Assembly: GCF_019956555.1 (NCBI RefSeq)
Contig: NZ_JAHBDQ010000004.1
Location: 62,001 to 126,000 of the forward strand
DNA length: 64,000 nt
Direction: 5' to 3'
Origin: Pseudomonas sp. A-RE-19
GTDB lineage: Bacteria > Pseudomonadota > Gammaproteobacteria > Pseudomonadales > Pseudomonadaceae
Of the stretch, positions 35,644 to 46,360 are shown in pieces (position 1 is the first letter of the stretch; each line of letters opens with the position of its first letter). The translations under genes and the position numbers were made by a program. The notes beneath the pieces were generated by a model. That model searched no databases, was not told the DNA's origin, and saw nothing but the letters and a program-made list of their open reading frames with translations.

Positions 35644-36651
35644 TTACCAGGCCACGCCAAACCCTGCGGTGTATCGGGTCTTGCTCAGATCAGCCTCATC
35701 GCTACCGCTGATGATGTCTCTCTCGGCCTTCAGGTTCAGCGACGCCCAGTCGGTGACTTTATAGCGCAGGCCGACCTCGGCATCGAGAGCGTAATCCGCC
35801 ACGTCCGACAACGGTTTTCCGACCTCACCCTTGGTGAAGAACTCGACCTTCTTGCCGATCAGGTAGCGGTTGTAATCCCACTTCATTGCCAAGGAATAGA
35901 AGTTTTCCTTACGGCCATTGGAATACTCGTAATCCGTGTTATTCAGGAGCGACCCCAGGGAGAAGGCGCCCAGCTCGTTATCCCAGAATTGATAACCGGG
36001 GCCGGTGCCGATGGTGCGTTGACGGGAGAGCTCTTCGACCTTGTCACGCTTGTAGTTCAAACGCCCTTGCCAGAACCACTTCTCGGTGAGGAATCGGTCC
36101 AGAGAATATTCGGCACGCCAGTTATCAGTGGTGACGACGTCATCCTGGAACTCGCGGTTGTACTCACCTTCCGCCGTATGACGCCACCGACCATGACGCG
36201 CGCTGGTTTTGAAGCCGACGTCATAATCATCGGTATCTTTTTCGGCCCGTCGATAATCCAGTGCCATATCGACATTACCTTTCCACACCAAATCCTCGAC
36301 CACCGGCTTGGGCTTGAGCATCTGCTGAATACTGGCCAGCTCCACAGTCTTGGGGCCATCGCCGTTGGCCAGGGTGACCTTGCCATCTTCTGCCGCGTGC
36401 AGCGACTTGGCCTTCTCGCCGGTGTAGGCATCCTGCTTGACCAGCATTTGCTGATCGCTTTCCAGGGTTTTGACCTCTTTCCAGTCAATCGGAACCGCCC
36501 CGGCATACTGCGTCTGGATCAACAGCTTGCCACCGTCGAAGAGCGTGATTTTGCCACTCAATTTGTCACCGTTCTTCAACCAGACGGTATCGGCGAGCAA
36601 GGGAGTGGAAGCACTGACGACAGCGAGACACAGCAAGGTTCTGGACAACAT
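35644..36651 (-). CDS. DUF481-family outer membrane protein
   Basis: 335 residues with a signal peptide (MLSRTLLCLAVVSASTPLLA). Residues about 20-75 form a small beta domain (TVWLKNGDKLSGKI). The remaining 220 residues alternate polar and hydrophobic residues like an outer membrane beta-barrel, with the aromatic C-terminus GFGVAW needed for Bam recognition. DUF481 proteins are salt-stress or porin-like; the substrate is unknown. Confidence 0.85.
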   Translation of the reverse strand: MLSRTLLCLAVVSASTPLLADTVWLKNGDKLSGKITLFDGGKLLIQTQYAGAVPIDWKEVKTLESDQQMLVKQDAYTGEKAKSLHAAEDGKVTLANGDGPKTVELASIQQMLKPKPVVEDLVWKGNVDMALDYRRAEKDTDDYDVGFKTSARHGRWRHTAEGEYNREFQDDVVTTDNWRAEYSLDRFLTEKWFWQGRLNYKRDKVEELSRQRTIGTGPGYQFWDNELGAFSLGSLLNNTDYEYSNGRKENFYSLAMKWDYNRYLIGKKVEFFTKGEVGKPLSDVADYALDAEVGLRYKVTDWASLNLKAERDIISGSDEADLSKTRYTAGFGVAW

Positions 36652-36816
36652 AAGCGAATCAAAAGCTCAACTTTGCGAAAAAAAGTCGGCATTATCCGTA
36701 GGAATAAAGCCCTAGCAAGCACTGACCCGACTATTTCTATTGAGTTCATTTCTCAATTGGCGATCCAGGATTTACTCTACAGACGGTAATGCGCATTTTT
36801 TCAGGAAGCCCGGGAT

Positions 36817-37170
36817 GTGACCGACTCAACCGCTGAAACCGAAAGCGCAGCGCAAATCCGACGCACGGCGCTCTACCTGACGCTGGCGCAAGTGCCTGAG
36901 GGCAAAGTCGTGAGTTATGGCCAGCTCGCAGAGTTGGCTGGACTGGGTCGCGCTGCCCGCTGGGTCGGGCGAACGCTGAGCCAATTGCCCGGTGACACCA
37001 AATTGCCCTGGCATCGCGTGCTGGGTGCCGGCGGTCGGATCAGCCTGCCCGCGGGCAGCCCGTCAGGGGATGAACAACGGGCCCGATTGCGCACGGAAGG
37101 CGTTAGTGTCCTGAACAATCGTGTTGATATTCAGCGCCATGGCTGGCGCCCGGTAGAGCACAGCGGTTAG
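36817..37170 (+). CDS. Alkyltransferase-like protein (Atl), MGMT family without Cys
   Basis: 117 residues, covering only the DNA-binding C-terminal part of O6-alkylguanine transferases. The active-site motif is PWHRV (Trp65) instead of PCHRV, as in E. coli YbaZ and fission yeast Atl1. It cannot transfer alkyl groups and should bind alkylated guanines to recruit nucleotide excision repair. The start is GTG at 36817, with AGGA upstream. AmpG follows 44 bp later. Confidence 0.9.
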   Translation: MTDSTAETESAAQIRRTALYLTLAQVPEGKVVSYGQLAELAGLGRAARWVGRTLSQLPGDTKLPWHRVLGAGGRISLPAGSPSGDEQRARLRTEGVSVLNNRVDIQRHGWRPVEHSG

Positions 37171-37214
37171 AGTGCGCGCTTTGTTTCCGTAATTCTTGAG
37201 GCAGACTCCAGCCC

Positions 37215-38774
37215 ATGCCCCGTAAAACCTGGCGCGCCGCGCTCGCCGCCTATGCCAGCCCCTCAACGCTCGTGCTGTTGCTGCTTGGTTTCGCCGCCGG
37301 CTTGCCCTACATGCTGGTGTTTTCGACGCTTTCAGTGTGGCTGCGCGAGGCCGGTGTTGCCCGCGAAACCATCGGCTATGCAAGCCTGATCGGCTTGGCC
37401 TATGCCTTTAAATGGGTCTGGTCCCCGCTCCTCGACCAATGGCGCCTGCCATTCCTGGGCAAGCTCGGTCGACGACGCTCGTGGCTGGTGCTGTCCCAGG
37501 CGCTGGTGATCATCGGCCTGGTCGGCATGGGTTTCTGCGACCCACAAAAGCACTTGTCCTGGCTGATCGCCATAGCCGTGGTCGTCGCTTTCGCCTCGGC
37601 AACACAAGACATTGCAATCGACGCCTATCGCCTGGAAATTGCTGAAGACAGCCGTCAAGCAGCGCTCGCGGCCAGCTACATGTCCGGCTATCGGGTCGCA
37701 GCACTGTTGGCCACCGCCGGTGCCCTGTTCTTCGCTGAAGGCTTCGGCTCCACCGGTTTCAACTACAAGCATTCGGCATGGGCCGGCACTTATCTGCTGT
37801 TCGGCGCGCTGATGGTCCCGGCACTGCTGACCTCCATCTTCATGCGCGAACCACCAGTGCCGCTGCGAACGCAACTTCAGGCCGGACGTTACAGCTTCGT
37901 GCACCAATTGGCGTCGGTGTTCGTGTTGATCGTGCTGCTGGTTTCGGTGCCGGCCATGTTCACCCAGTTCTACTACACCGACTTCGCCAGCGTGCTGTTC
38001 AACGGCGTGAGCCTGCTCGACCTGCTGCTCGAAGACCGCGCCTTCCTGCGGGCGATCCTCTATACCACGCTCACCGCCCTGTGCTTGTCGACCATGGGCC
38101 GCCGTGGCCTGGCGCCGGTGCTGACACCGGTCAACGACTTCATTCTGCGTTACCGCTGGCAAGCCCTGTTGTTGCTCGGGCTGATCGCCACCTATCGGAT
38201 GTCCGATACGGTCATGGGCGTAATGGCGAACGTGTTTTACATCGACCAGGGATTCACCAAGGATCAGATTGCCAGCGTCAGCAAGATTTTCGGCCTGATC
38301 ATGACGCTGGTCGGCGCCGGCATGGGCGGACTGCTGATCGTGCGCTTCGGCATTCTGCCCATCCTGTTCATTGGCGGCGTTGCGTCGGCCGGCACTAACC
38401 TGCTGTTCCTGATGCTGACAGACATGGGCGCCAATCTGCAGATGCTGATCGTCACCATTTCGCTGGATAACTTCAGCTCGGGCCTGGCGACGTCGGCGTT
38501 CGTTGCTTATCTGTCGAGCCTGACCAACCTCAAGTTCTCCGCCACCCAATACGCCCTGCTCAGCTCGATCATGCTCTTGCTGCCACGCCTGATCGGCGGC
38601 TACTCTGGGGTCATGGTGGAAAAATTCGGCTATCACAACTTCTTCCTGATCACCGCCCTGCTGGGCGTTCCGACCTTGCTGTTGATCGCCTTGCATTGGT
38701 TTCAGGAAAACCGCCGCGCAGGGCCGACGCCGACGCCGGAACCGGTTCAGACCCCGGTCACGGAAGAATCGTAG
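37215..38774 (+). CDS. ampG: AmpG-like muropeptide permease (MFS)
   Basis: 519 residues with about 12-14 helices. [19 protein letters not shown] and [11 protein letters not shown] are AmpG hallmarks; the Asp residues in the latter are required for transport in E. coli. AmpG imports anhydromuropeptides from the periplasm for recycling and controls ampC induction. Pseudomonas has two such genes (ampG and ampP); which one this is cannot be proven here. Confidence 0.8.
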   Translation: MPRKTWRAALAAYASPSTLVLLLLGFAAGLPYMLVFSTLSVWLREAGVARETIGYASLIGLAYAFKWVWSPLLDQWRLPFLGKLGRRRSWLVLSQALVIIGLVGMGFCDPQKHLSWLIAIAVVVAFASATQDIAIDAYRLEIAEDSRQAALAASYMSGYRVAALLATAGALFFAEGFGSTGFNYKHSAWAGTYLLFGALMVPALLTSIFMREPPVPLRTQLQAGRYSFVHQLASVFVLIVLLVSVPAMFTQFYYTDFASVLFNGVSLLDLLLEDRAFLRAILYTTLTALCLSTMGRRGLAPVLTPVNDFILRYRWQALLLLGLIATYRMSDTVMGVMANVFYIDQGFTKDQIASVSKIFGLIMTLVGAGMGGLLIVRFGILPILFIGGVASAGTNLLFLMLTDMGANLQMLIVTISLDNFSSGLATSAFVAYLSSLTNLKFSATQYALLSSIMLLLPRLIGGYSGVMVEKFGYHNFFLITALLGVPTLLLIALHWFQENRRAGPTPTPEPVQTPVTEES

Positions 38775-38917
38775 GTTCTTCAAGCCGCAAGCATCGCAGA
38801 GGGCGAGCAGATTCTCGCCCGCCTGCCACACAGCCAGCCGCACTCCTGTACGCCAGCGGATCTCGCCCGTACAATGCTCCGTCATTTCTCGTTATCAGCA
38901 ACCGACAACGGCCAACC

Positions 38918-40633
38918 ATGCGCACCAGTCAATTTTTGCTCGCCACACAGAAAGAAACGCCTTCCGATGCGGTCGTCATCAGCCATCAGCTGATGCTGCG
39001 CGCCGGCATGATCCGCAAACTCGCCTCGGGCCTGTACACCTGGCTGCCCATGGGCTTGCGAGTGATGCGCAAGGTCGAAGCCATCGTGCGTGAAGAAATG
39101 AACGCCGCCGGCTCTCTCGAAGTGTTGATGCCGAGCACCCAACCGGCTGAGTTGTGGCAGGAATCGGGTCGCTGGGAAGAATACGGCCCTGAATTGCTGC
39201 GTTTCAAGGATCGCCATGGTCGTGACTTCTGCGCAGGTCCCACTCACGAAGAAGTCATCACCGACCTGATGCGTAACGAATTGAGCAGCTACAAACAGCT
39301 GCCGATCAACCTGTATCAGATCCAGACCAAATTCCGTGACGAAATTCGCCCACGCTTCGGCTTGATGCGCGGCCGCGAATTCATCATGAAGGACGCCTAT
39401 TCGTTCCACGCTGATCAGCCTTCGCTGCAGGTCACCTACGATCGCATGCACCAGGCGTACTGCAATGTGTTCACCCGTCTGGGCCTGAAATTCCGTGCTG
39501 TCGAAGCCGACAACGGCTCGATCGGTGGTGCCGGCTCCCACGAATTCCACGTGCTGGCCGAATCCGGCGAAGACGACATCGTCTTCAGCAACGGTTCCGA
39601 CTACGCCGCGAACATCGAGAAAGCCGAAGCCGTGCCGCGGGAAACCTCTCGCGCCGCACCGACCGAAGCGCTGCGCCTGGTTGACACGCCGAACGCCAAG
39701 ACCATTGCGCAACTAGTCGAAGGCTTCAACCTGCCGATCGAAAAGACCATCAAGACCCTGGTGGTGCACGCCGAAGAGCAAGGCAAGCTGATTGCCCTGA
39801 TCATCCGTGGCGATCACGAGCTGAACGAAATCAAGGCCGCTAACCAGCCTGGCGTAGCCAGCCCGCTGGTCATGGCTTCCGAAGCTGAACTGCGTGACGC
39901 CATTGGCGCCGGCGCTGGTTCCCTCGGTCCGTTGAACCTGCCACTGCCAATCATCATCGACCGCTCCGTCGAGCTGATGAGCGACTTCGGCATCGGTGCC
40001 AACATCGACGACAAGCACTACTTCGGCGTGAACTGGGAGCGCGATCTGCCGGTTCCAACCGTCGCCGACCTGCGCAACGTCGTGGCCGGTGACCCGAGCC
40101 CTGACGGCAAAGGCACCCTGGAAATCAAGCGCGGCATCGAAGTCGGGCACATCTTCCAGCTGGGCAACAAGTACAGCAAAGCGATGAAGTGCGAAGTGCT
40201 GGGCGAGAACGGCAAGCCGGTCACCCTGGAAATGGGCTGCTACGGCATTGGCGTATCCCGCGTGGTGGCTGCCGCCATCGAACAGAACAATGACGACAAC
40301 GGAATCATCTGGAGCGACGCTCTGGCTCCGTTCCAGGTTGCTCTGGTTCCGCTGCGCTACGAAACCGAACAGGTTCGCGAAGCCACCGACAAGCTCTACG
40401 CAGAGTTGACCGCCGCCGGTTTCGAAGTACTGCTGGACGACCGCGACAAGAAAACCAGCCCGGGCATCAAGTTCGCGGACATGGAGCTGATCGGCATTCC
40501 ACACCGGATCGTGGTCAGTGACCGCGGCCTCGCCGACGGTAATCTGGAATACAAGAGCCGCACCGAGGCCGAGGCGCAAGCGCTGCCGGTCGCTGACGTG
40601 CTGTCCTTCCTCCAGGCCCGTATCCGCCGCTGA
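38918..40633 (+). CDS. proS: Prolyl-tRNA synthetase (bacterial type)
   Basis: 571 residues. Class II motifs include the motif 2 arginine in [17 protein letters not shown] and motif 3 [11 protein letters not shown]. The YbaK-like editing insertion lies at about 225-405. The C-terminal anticodon-binding domain has [22 protein letters not shown]. The ATG at 38918 gives [10 protein letters not shown]. The enzyme charges tRNA-Pro and edits Ala-tRNA-Pro. Confidence 0.97.
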   Translation: MRTSQFLLATQKETPSDAVVISHQLMLRAGMIRKLASGLYTWLPMGLRVMRKVEAIVREEMNAAGSLEVLMPSTQPAELWQESGRWEEYGPELLRFKDRHGRDFCAGPTHEEVITDLMRNELSSYKQLPINLYQIQTKFRDEIRPRFGLMRGREFIMKDAYSFHADQPSLQVTYDRMHQAYCNVFTRLGLKFRAVEADNGSIGGAGSHEFHVLAESGEDDIVFSNGSDYAANIEKAEAVPRETSRAAPTEALRLVDTPNAKTIAQLVEGFNLPIEKTIKTLVVHAEEQGKLIALIIRGDHELNEIKAANQPGVASPLVMASEAELRDAIGAGAGSLGPLNLPLPIIIDRSVELMSDFGIGANIDDKHYFGVNWERDLPVPTVADLRNVVAGDPSPDGKGTLEIKRGIEVGHIFQLGNKYSKAMKCEVLGENGKPVTLEMGCYGIGVSRVVAAAIEQNNDDNGIIWSDALAPFQVALVPLRYETEQVREATDKLYAELTAAGFEVLLDDRDKKTSPGIKFADMELIGIPHRIVVSDRGLADGNLEYKSRTEAEAQALPVADVLSFLQARIRR

Positions 40634-40650
40634 CACCAGATAGAGACGTC

Positions 40651-41604
40651 ATGTTCAAGCGAAACACCTTAGGCCTCGGTGGTGCCGCCCTGTGCGGCAC
40701 CCTGCTGGTCAGCGGCTGTGCCAATCACATGTCACAACGCAGCGAGAACGAGGAGCGGGTCGAGCGCAAATTGCTCGATCACAGCCTGCAGATCGATGTC
40801 GGCGAGCCCAAGGTGCTTGAGCTGCCGCAACGTCGGGTGAAAATCCACGAGCAGAAAACCTTCGAAGTCACCGAGTTCGAGGTCACGCGTCACTATGATC
40901 GCTATACGCCTTACCAACCCTGGCGGGAGATCTATGAGATCCCGCTGGGCGCGGTGGCGGTGGTGGCCGGTGTCGGTGCGAACGTGGTCAACGTGTTCGC
41001 CCTCGGCAATCTGCCCGACAGCGTGACGAAGGACTGGCTCAGCTACGGTTTCGCCGGGCTCAACCCGTTCATGAACGTGCAATCCCATGGCCGGGCGCAA
41101 CAGAACCTGGCGGGCATCGACGAAGTCCAGCGCGACAAGCGCACGGAATACTCGAGCCTGCCGTGGAGCGAGCGCCCGGTGCAGGTCAAGGCCGGCAAGA
41201 ACACCTTCGAACTGAGCACCGACCGTAACGGCGTGTTGCGCCTGAACCTGCTGGACAGCCCGTTCGCCGAAAATGATCTCAACCATCTGGGTAAGCTGCA
41301 GATCAGTGTCGAGGACAGCAAGGACGATGTGCACACCGACTCATCCCTGGCAATCAGCAGCAACTTGCGCGGCAAGCTACTCGAAGCGCATGGGCTGATT
41401 TACGACGACCTCGAAGACGACGAAGTGAGCCAGTGGGTGCACCGGGTCAAACGTCTGTCGGAATTGGGTCTGGAAGAAGAGGCCAGCGAGCTGGAACAGA
41501 GCCTGATCGAACTGACCCGCAACGATCCTGAGTTGCAAACCGAATTCCTCAAGTCACTGACCAAGGATGCCGGGCGACTGGTGGCGGATCCGGGACCGAA
41601 TTAA
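40651..41604 (+). CDS. Predicted lipoprotein of unknown function
   Basis: 317 residues. The lipobox is LLVSGC (Cys about 23). A hydrophobic stretch follows in the middle (IPLGAVAVVAGVGANVVNVF, about 98-117). The C-terminus is helical and acidic (LEEEASELEQSLIEL). It begins 17 bp after proS, so cotranscription is likely. A homologue next to proS exists in P. aeruginosa as I recall it. Confidence 0.75.
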   Translation: MFKRNTLGLGGAALCGTLLVSGCANHMSQRSENEERVERKLLDHSLQIDVGEPKVLELPQRRVKIHEQKTFEVTEFEVTRHYDRYTPYQPWREIYEIPLGAVAVVAGVGANVVNVFALGNLPDSVTKDWLSYGFAGLNPFMNVQSHGRAQQNLAGIDEVQRDKRTEYSSLPWSERPVQVKAGKNTFELSTDRNGVLRLNLLDSPFAENDLNHLGKLQISVEDSKDDVHTDSSLAISSNLRGKLLEAHGLIYDDLEDDEVSQWVHRVKRLSELGLEEEASELEQSLIELTRNDPELQTEFLKSLTKDAGRLVADPGPN

Positions 41605-41610
41605 AGTCAA

Positions 41611-41680
41611 AAGCTTCGCGGGCAAGCCTCGCTCCTACAGATATGGCATGTTCCCTGTAGGAGCGAGGCTTGCCCGCGAA
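41611..41680. repeat. REP pair, family C
   Basis: AAGCTTCGCGGGCAAGCCTC faces GAGGCTTGCCCGCGAA across the core CTCCTACAG/CTGTAGGAG, between convergent genes. Confidence 0.9.
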
Positions 41681-41704
41681 GAGGCCCGGACATTCAACGC
41701 TGAA

Positions 41705-42766
41705 CTACCGCTCAAACAACTCCATCTGCTCAAACCCGCCCCGCAAATCCTCCAGCCTCACCCCAACCCCCAACAACCGCACCGGTTTCCCGCCGCGATT
41801 GAAAGCCTGGGTCAGCAACAACTGATAACTCCCCAGATCCCGCCCTGCCCCGGCCTGCTCCAAAGTCGTCTGGGTAAAATCATGGAATTTCACTTTGACG
41901 AACGGCTTGCCCGGTCGATAGCTGCTATCGATCCGTGCCATGCGGCCTTTCAGGGACTCCAGCAACTCGGGCAATTTATCCAGACAGCTCACCAGATCCG
42001 GCAGGTCCACATCGTAGGTATTTTCGACGCTGATCGATTGCCGACGACTGTCGTTGTGCACCAACCGCTCATCGATCCCACGGGCCAGACTCCAGAGTCG
42101 CTCGCCAAAGCTGCCGAATTCGCGCACCAACGCCAATTTGCTCCACTCGCGTAATTGCGAGCAATCGACGATCCCGAGCTTGCCCAGTTTATCGGCGGTC
42201 ACTTTGCCTACACCGTGCAGCTTGCTCACCGGCAAACCGCTGACAAAATCCTCCACTTGATCCGGCGTGATCACGAACAAGCCGTTAGGCTTTTTCCAGT
42301 CACTGGCGATCTTGGCGAGAAACTTGTTCGGCGCCACGCCGGCCGACACCGTGATGTGCAACTGATTGGAGACCCGGCGGCGAATGTCCTGGGCGATTCG
42401 CGTGGCACTGCCACCAAAATGCGCGCTGTCCGACACGTCGAGGTAGGCCTCATCCAGGGAAAGCGGTTCAATCAGGTCGGTGTAATCGCGAAAGATCGTA
42501 TGAATTTCCTTCGACGCTTCTCTATAGGCATCCATGCGCGGCTTGACGATGGTCAGGTCCGGGCACAGCTTCAAGGCATGCCCGGAAGACATGGCCGAAC
42601 GTACGCCATACGCCCGTGCCTCATAGTTGCAGGTGGCAATCACTCCACGCCGATCCGCCGAGCCGCCCACCGCCAATGGCTTACCGGCCAGGCGCGGATC
42701 GTCACGCATCTCGATGGCGGCGTAGAAACAGTCACAATCGACGTGGATGATTTTTCGCTGAGTCAT
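41705..42766 (-). CDS. dinB: DNA polymerase IV
   Basis: 353 residues. Y-family signatures are HVDCDCFYAAIE (metal Asp), SLDEAYLDV (catalytic Asp-Glu) and GVAPNKFLAKIASDWKKPNG. Helix-hairpin-helix and little-finger regions follow. The ATG at 42766 gives the family start MTQRKIIHVD; the open frame continues to 42970 without a domain. A LexA-type site is 68 bp upstream. It copies damaged DNA with low fidelity. Confidence 0.95.
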   Translation of the reverse strand: MTQRKIIHVDCDCFYAAIEMRDDPRLAGKPLAVGGSADRRGVIATCNYEARAYGVRSAMSSGHALKLCPDLTIVKPRMDAYREASKEIHTIFRDYTDLIEPLSLDEAYLDVSDSAHFGGSATRIAQDIRRRVSNQLHITVSAGVAPNKFLAKIASDWKKPNGLFVITPDQVEDFVSGLPVSKLHGVGKVTADKLGKLGIVDCSQLREWSKLALVREFGSFGERLWSLARGIDERLVHNDSRRQSISVENTYDVDLPDLVSCLDKLPELLESLKGRMARIDSSYRPGKPFVKVKFHDFTQTTLEQAGAGRDLGSYQLLLTQAFNRGGKPVRLLGVGVRLEDLRGGFEQMELFER

Positions 42767-42834
42767 ATAAAAGCGATATTCATGGCGAAGAAACGAAGTA
42801 TTGGCGAATCGTAGCGGCAGTATCTCACTGACAC

Positions 42835-42850
42835 CTGTATATAGCACCAG
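42835..42850 (-). promoter_or_regulatory. Putative LexA box upstream of dinB
   Basis: CTGTATATAGCACCAG fits CTG-N10-CAG with CTGTATATA matching the left half of the consensus. It lies 68 bp before the dinB ATG. Confidence 0.75.
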
Positions 42851-43024
42851 TACTCTGAATGTTCTTTTCCAGTTGTAGGAAATGTACCAGGAATTTGTTT
42901 TCTCAATCGAAACCGCTCTACCGATAGAGCTGCAGGCCTTGCCCCGCCTGCGTTTCAGGCCATCCACCACGTCTCTTAACGCACCTAAGCACTTGAACAG
43001 GAACAGGTTTTTCAGGATTTAAGG

Positions 43025-43052
43025 TTGACAGCCCGGCGATCCTCTGTAGAAT
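43025..43052 (+). promoter_or_regulatory. Promoter of first initiator tRNA gene
   Basis: TTGACA (43025-43030) and TAGAAT (43047-43052) are 16 bp apart, 13 bp before the tRNA. The second unit has the same boxes at the same spacing. Confidence 0.8.
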
Positions 43053-43065
43053 GCCGACACACAGA

Positions 43066-43142
<77 letters not shown>

Positions 43143-43148
43143 AACATC

Positions 43149-43180
43149 AAAAAAGGCTACTCGAAAGAGTGGCCTTTTTT
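43149..43180 (+). terminator. Terminator after first tRNA-fMet
   Basis: AAAAAAGGCTACTC pairs with GAGTGGCCTTTTTT, ending in a T tract; the same hairpin follows the second copy. Confidence 0.9.
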
Positions 43181-43322
43181 GTGCGCGCCTGTTTTATAAA
43201 AAAACAGCGGTCGATGCCTCACGGCATAGAAATAAGAAATCGTTCTGATTCCGAAACTTAGGTCTCCCCCGCGACCGTTCGCCGCTGATTCACGCTTATT
43301 TGATCTATCCTTGGATTAACGG

Positions 43323-43350
43323 TTGACACTCCGGCGTTCGCCTGTAGAAT
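43323..43350 (+). promoter_or_regulatory. Promoter of second initiator tRNA gene
   Basis: TTGACA and TAGAAT are again 16 bp apart; the spacer differs from the first unit but the boxes are identical. Confidence 0.8.
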
Positions 43351-43363
43351 GCCGCCACACAGA

Positions 43364-43440
<77 letters not shown>

Positions 43441-43446
43441 AACATC

Positions 43447-43478
43447 AAAAAAGGCTACTCGAAAGAGTGGCCTTTTTT
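43447..43478 (+). terminator. Terminator after second tRNA-fMet
   Basis: Same AAAAAAGGCTACTC/GAGTGGCCTTTTTT hairpin as the first unit. Confidence 0.9.
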
Positions 43479-43714
43479 GTATCTGTTGAAAAAGTCCTTT
43501 CGCAACAATGATCTGTCACTGTGTAGTGAGCCGTTCGGGATCGCCAGACTGTGAGTTCAGACTGGCTGAACCGCAGAGCAAAACCCTCTATGACTGGTGA
43601 CGTGCCATCACCGCTACCCGGTGAGACGCGTTAATATTTGTGATTATTTTTTTCTACAGGGATTGGTAACTTGGCTGGATACCCCCATCCTGTCGCGCAC
43701 AATCCAAGAGGTGA

Positions 43715-46360
43715 TTGATGCGCGCCAACTCGTCTGATCCACAAGACACCGTCACAGCGACACAACCGATCAAAGCCGAGCGCCTGCGCTTGCTGGATCG
43801 AATCAGCAAATACCGTCAGCCCATCGGGCTGGCCGTCACTCTGCTGTTGTTCGCTATCGCGCTGATTGCCTGTCGTCATCTGCTGAGCGAACTCGATCTG
43901 TACGCGCTGCACGACTCGATCCTGGAAGTGCCTAAACCGGCCTTGCTGGGCGCGTTCGGCGCGACCGTCATCGGCTTCATCATTCTGCTGGGTTATGAAT
44001 GGTCGGCCAGCCGTTATGCCGGCGCGACGCTGGCGCCGCGAATACTGGCACTGGGCGGTTTTACCGCCTTCGCCATCGGCAATGCCATCGGCCTTTCGCT
44101 GCTGTCGGGCGGCTCGGTTCGCTACCGCTTATATGCACGTCATGGTGTGGGCGCTTCGGAAGTCGCGCACATGACGCTGTTTGCCAGCCTCTCGCTCGGT
44201 TGCGCCCTGCCGCCCCTGGCCGCCCTCGCCACGCTCAGCAACCTGCCTGCCGCCTCCGTGGCCCTGGGCTTCTCCGAAACGTTGCTGGGCGCGATTGCAG
44301 TGGCCGTGCTGCTGCTCGCCACGGTATTGGCCATCGGTATCTATCGCCGTCGCCTGCCGGAACAGCCTTACCCGGACAATCTGCTGGTCAAGGTCGGTCG
44401 CCGCACCTTGCGCCTGCCAGGTCGTCGCCTGACGTTCCTGCAACTGGTCATCACTGCCCTGGACGTGGCCGCCGCCGCGACGGTGCTCTATCTGTTGCTG
44501 CCGGAAGCGCCGCCCTTCGGTGCGTTCCTGCTGGTCTATCTATTGGCTCTGGCCGCTGGCGTGCTCAGCCATGTGCCGGGCGGTGTCGGGGTATTCGAAG
44601 CGATTTTGCTGGCAGCCTTCGCCGACAAGCTCGGCGCCGCGCCACTGGCTGCCGCCCTGCTGCTCTACCGTCTGATCTACGTGGTGTTGCCGCTGCTGGT
44701 GGCTTGCGTATTGCTGCTGGTCAACGAAGGCCAGCGCCTGTTTCAGACACGCCAATCCCTGCGTGCCGCATCAGGCCTGGCCGCGCCGATTCTGGCGGTG
44801 CTGGTGTTCCTGTCCGGCGTGGTGCTGCTGTTTTCCGGCGTGACGCCAGAGATCGATACACGCCTTGAACACATCGGTTTTCTGATCCCGCATCGCTTGG
44901 TCGACGCCTCGCACCTGGGCGCCAGCCTGGTGGGCGTGCTCTGCCTGCTACTGGCTCAGGGCTTGCGTCGACGTCTGTCGGCCGCGTGGATGCTGACCAC
45001 CATTTTGTTGCTGGTCGGTGCCGTGCTCTCCCTGCTCAAAGGGTTCGACTGGGAAGAAGCTTGCCTGATGACCCTGACGGCAAGCCTGCTGGGGGTTTTC
45101 CGGCGTTCGTTCTATCGCCCCAGTCGCCTGACCGAAGTGCCGTTTTCGCCGCTGTATCTGGTGGCCAGCCTCTGTGTCCTCGGCGCATCGATCTGGTTGC
45201 TGCTGTTTGCCTATCAGGACGTCCCCTACAGCCATCAACTCTGGTGGCAGTTCACCCTCGACGCCGACGCCCCGCGAGGCTTGCGCTCGTTGCTCGGTGC
45301 CGCGGTGCTGCTGATGGTGGTATCCCTGACCTGGCTGCTGCGTACCGCGCGTCCGATAATCCACTTGCCAACGCCCGATGAACTGGAGCGTGCGGTAAAA
45401 ATCCTCATGGCCTCGTCGCAGCCCGACGGAGGTCTGGCCCTGACCGGTGACAAGGCGCTACTGTTTCACCCCAACGACGAGGCGTTTCTGATGTACGCTC
45501 GCCGTGGCCGCAGCCTGGTGGCGCTGTATGACCCGATCGGCCCGACCCAGCAACGGGCGGAAATGATCTGGCAGTTCCGTGACCTGTGCGATCTCCACCA
45601 CGCCCGCCCCGTGTTCTATCAAGTGCGCGCCGAGAACCTGCCGTACTACATGGACATCGGCCTGAGCGCGATCAAGCTCGGCGAAGAAGCCCGGGTCGAT
45701 CTCAAGCGTTTCGATCTCGAGGCCAAAGGCAAAGAGATGAAGGACCTGCGCTACACCTGGAATCGCGGCACCCGTGACGGCCTGTCGCTGGAGATCCATG
45801 AGCCGGGGCAAGCGCCGATGGACGAGCTCAAGGTGATTTCCGATGCCTGGCTGACCGGCAAGAATGTGCGCGAGAAAGGCTTCTCGCTCGGGCGTTTCAG
45901 TGATGACTACCTCAAGCACTTCCGGGTCGCGGTGATTCGTTTCGAAGGGCGCCCGGTGGCGTTCGCCAACTTGCTCGAGACCTACGGCCATGATCTGGCC
46001 AGCCTCGACCTGATGCGCGCACACCCCGACGCTCCCAAGTTGACCATGGAGTTCATGATGGTCGGCCTGATTCAACATTATAAAAACCATGGATACGCGC
46101 GCTTCAGCCTGGGCATGGTGCCGTTGTCGGGGTTGCAACCCCGCCGCGGCGCGCCCCTGACCCAGCGCTTGGGCTCGATGGTGTTCCGCCGTGGTGAGCA
46201 GCTGTACAACTTCCAAGGTTTGCGCCGCTTCAAAGACAAATTCCAGCCCGACTGGGAACCCCGTTATATGGCCGTGCCCGCCGGACTCGATCCGCTGGTT
46301 GCCCTGGCCGACACTGCCGCCCTGATTGCGGGCGGCTTGACTGGATTGGTGAAACGCTGA
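43715..46360 (+). CDS. mprF: MprF-type aminoacyl-phosphatidylglycerol synthase/flippase
   Basis: 881 residues. The N-terminal 530 residues contain about 14 hydrophobic helices (flippase part). The C-terminal 320 residues are the DUF2156 aminoacyl transferase domain, with LMRAHPDAPKLTMEFMMVGL and ARFSLGMVPLSG. The length equals P. aeruginosa PA0920 as I recall it, which makes alanyl-phosphatidylglycerol. It transfers an amino acid from aminoacyl-tRNA to lipid, reducing membrane negative charge and peptide or acid sensitivity. It overlaps the hydrolase gene by one base. Confidence 0.95.
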   Translation: MMRANSSDPQDTVTATQPIKAERLRLLDRISKYRQPIGLAVTLLLFAIALIACRHLLSELDLYALHDSILEVPKPALLGAFGATVIGFIILLGYEWSASRYAGATLAPRILALGGFTAFAIGNAIGLSLLSGGSVRYRLYARHGVGASEVAHMTLFASLSLGCALPPLAALATLSNLPAASVALGFSETLLGAIAVAVLLLATVLAIGIYRRRLPEQPYPDNLLVKVGRRTLRLPGRRLTFLQLVITALDVAAAATVLYLLLPEAPPFGAFLLVYLLALAAGVLSHVPGGVGVFEAILLAAFADKLGAAPLAAALLLYRLIYVVLPLLVACVLLLVNEGQRLFQTRQSLRAASGLAAPILAVLVFLSGVVLLFSGVTPEIDTRLEHIGFLIPHRLVDASHLGASLVGVLCLLLAQGLRRRLSAAWMLTTILLLVGAVLSLLKGFDWEEACLMTLTASLLGVFRRSFYRPSRLTEVPFSPLYLVASLCVLGASIWLLLFAYQDVPYSHQLWWQFTLDADAPRGLRSLLGAAVLLMVVSLTWLLRTARPIIHLPTPDELERAVKILMASSQPDGGLALTGDKALLFHPNDEAFLMYARRGRSLVALYDPIGPTQQRAEMIWQFRDLCDLHHARPVFYQVRAENLPYYMDIGLSAIKLGEEARVDLKRFDLEAKGKEMKDLRYTWNRGTRDGLSLEIHEPGQAPMDELKVISDAWLTGKNVREKGFSLGRFSDDYLKHFRVAVIRFEGRPVAFANLLETYGHDLASLDLMRAHPDAPKLTMEFMMVGLIQHYKNHGYARFSLGMVPLSGLQPRRGAPLTQRLGSMVFRRGEQLYNFQGLRRFKDKFQPDWEPRYMAVPAGLDPLVALADTAALIAGGLTGLVKR

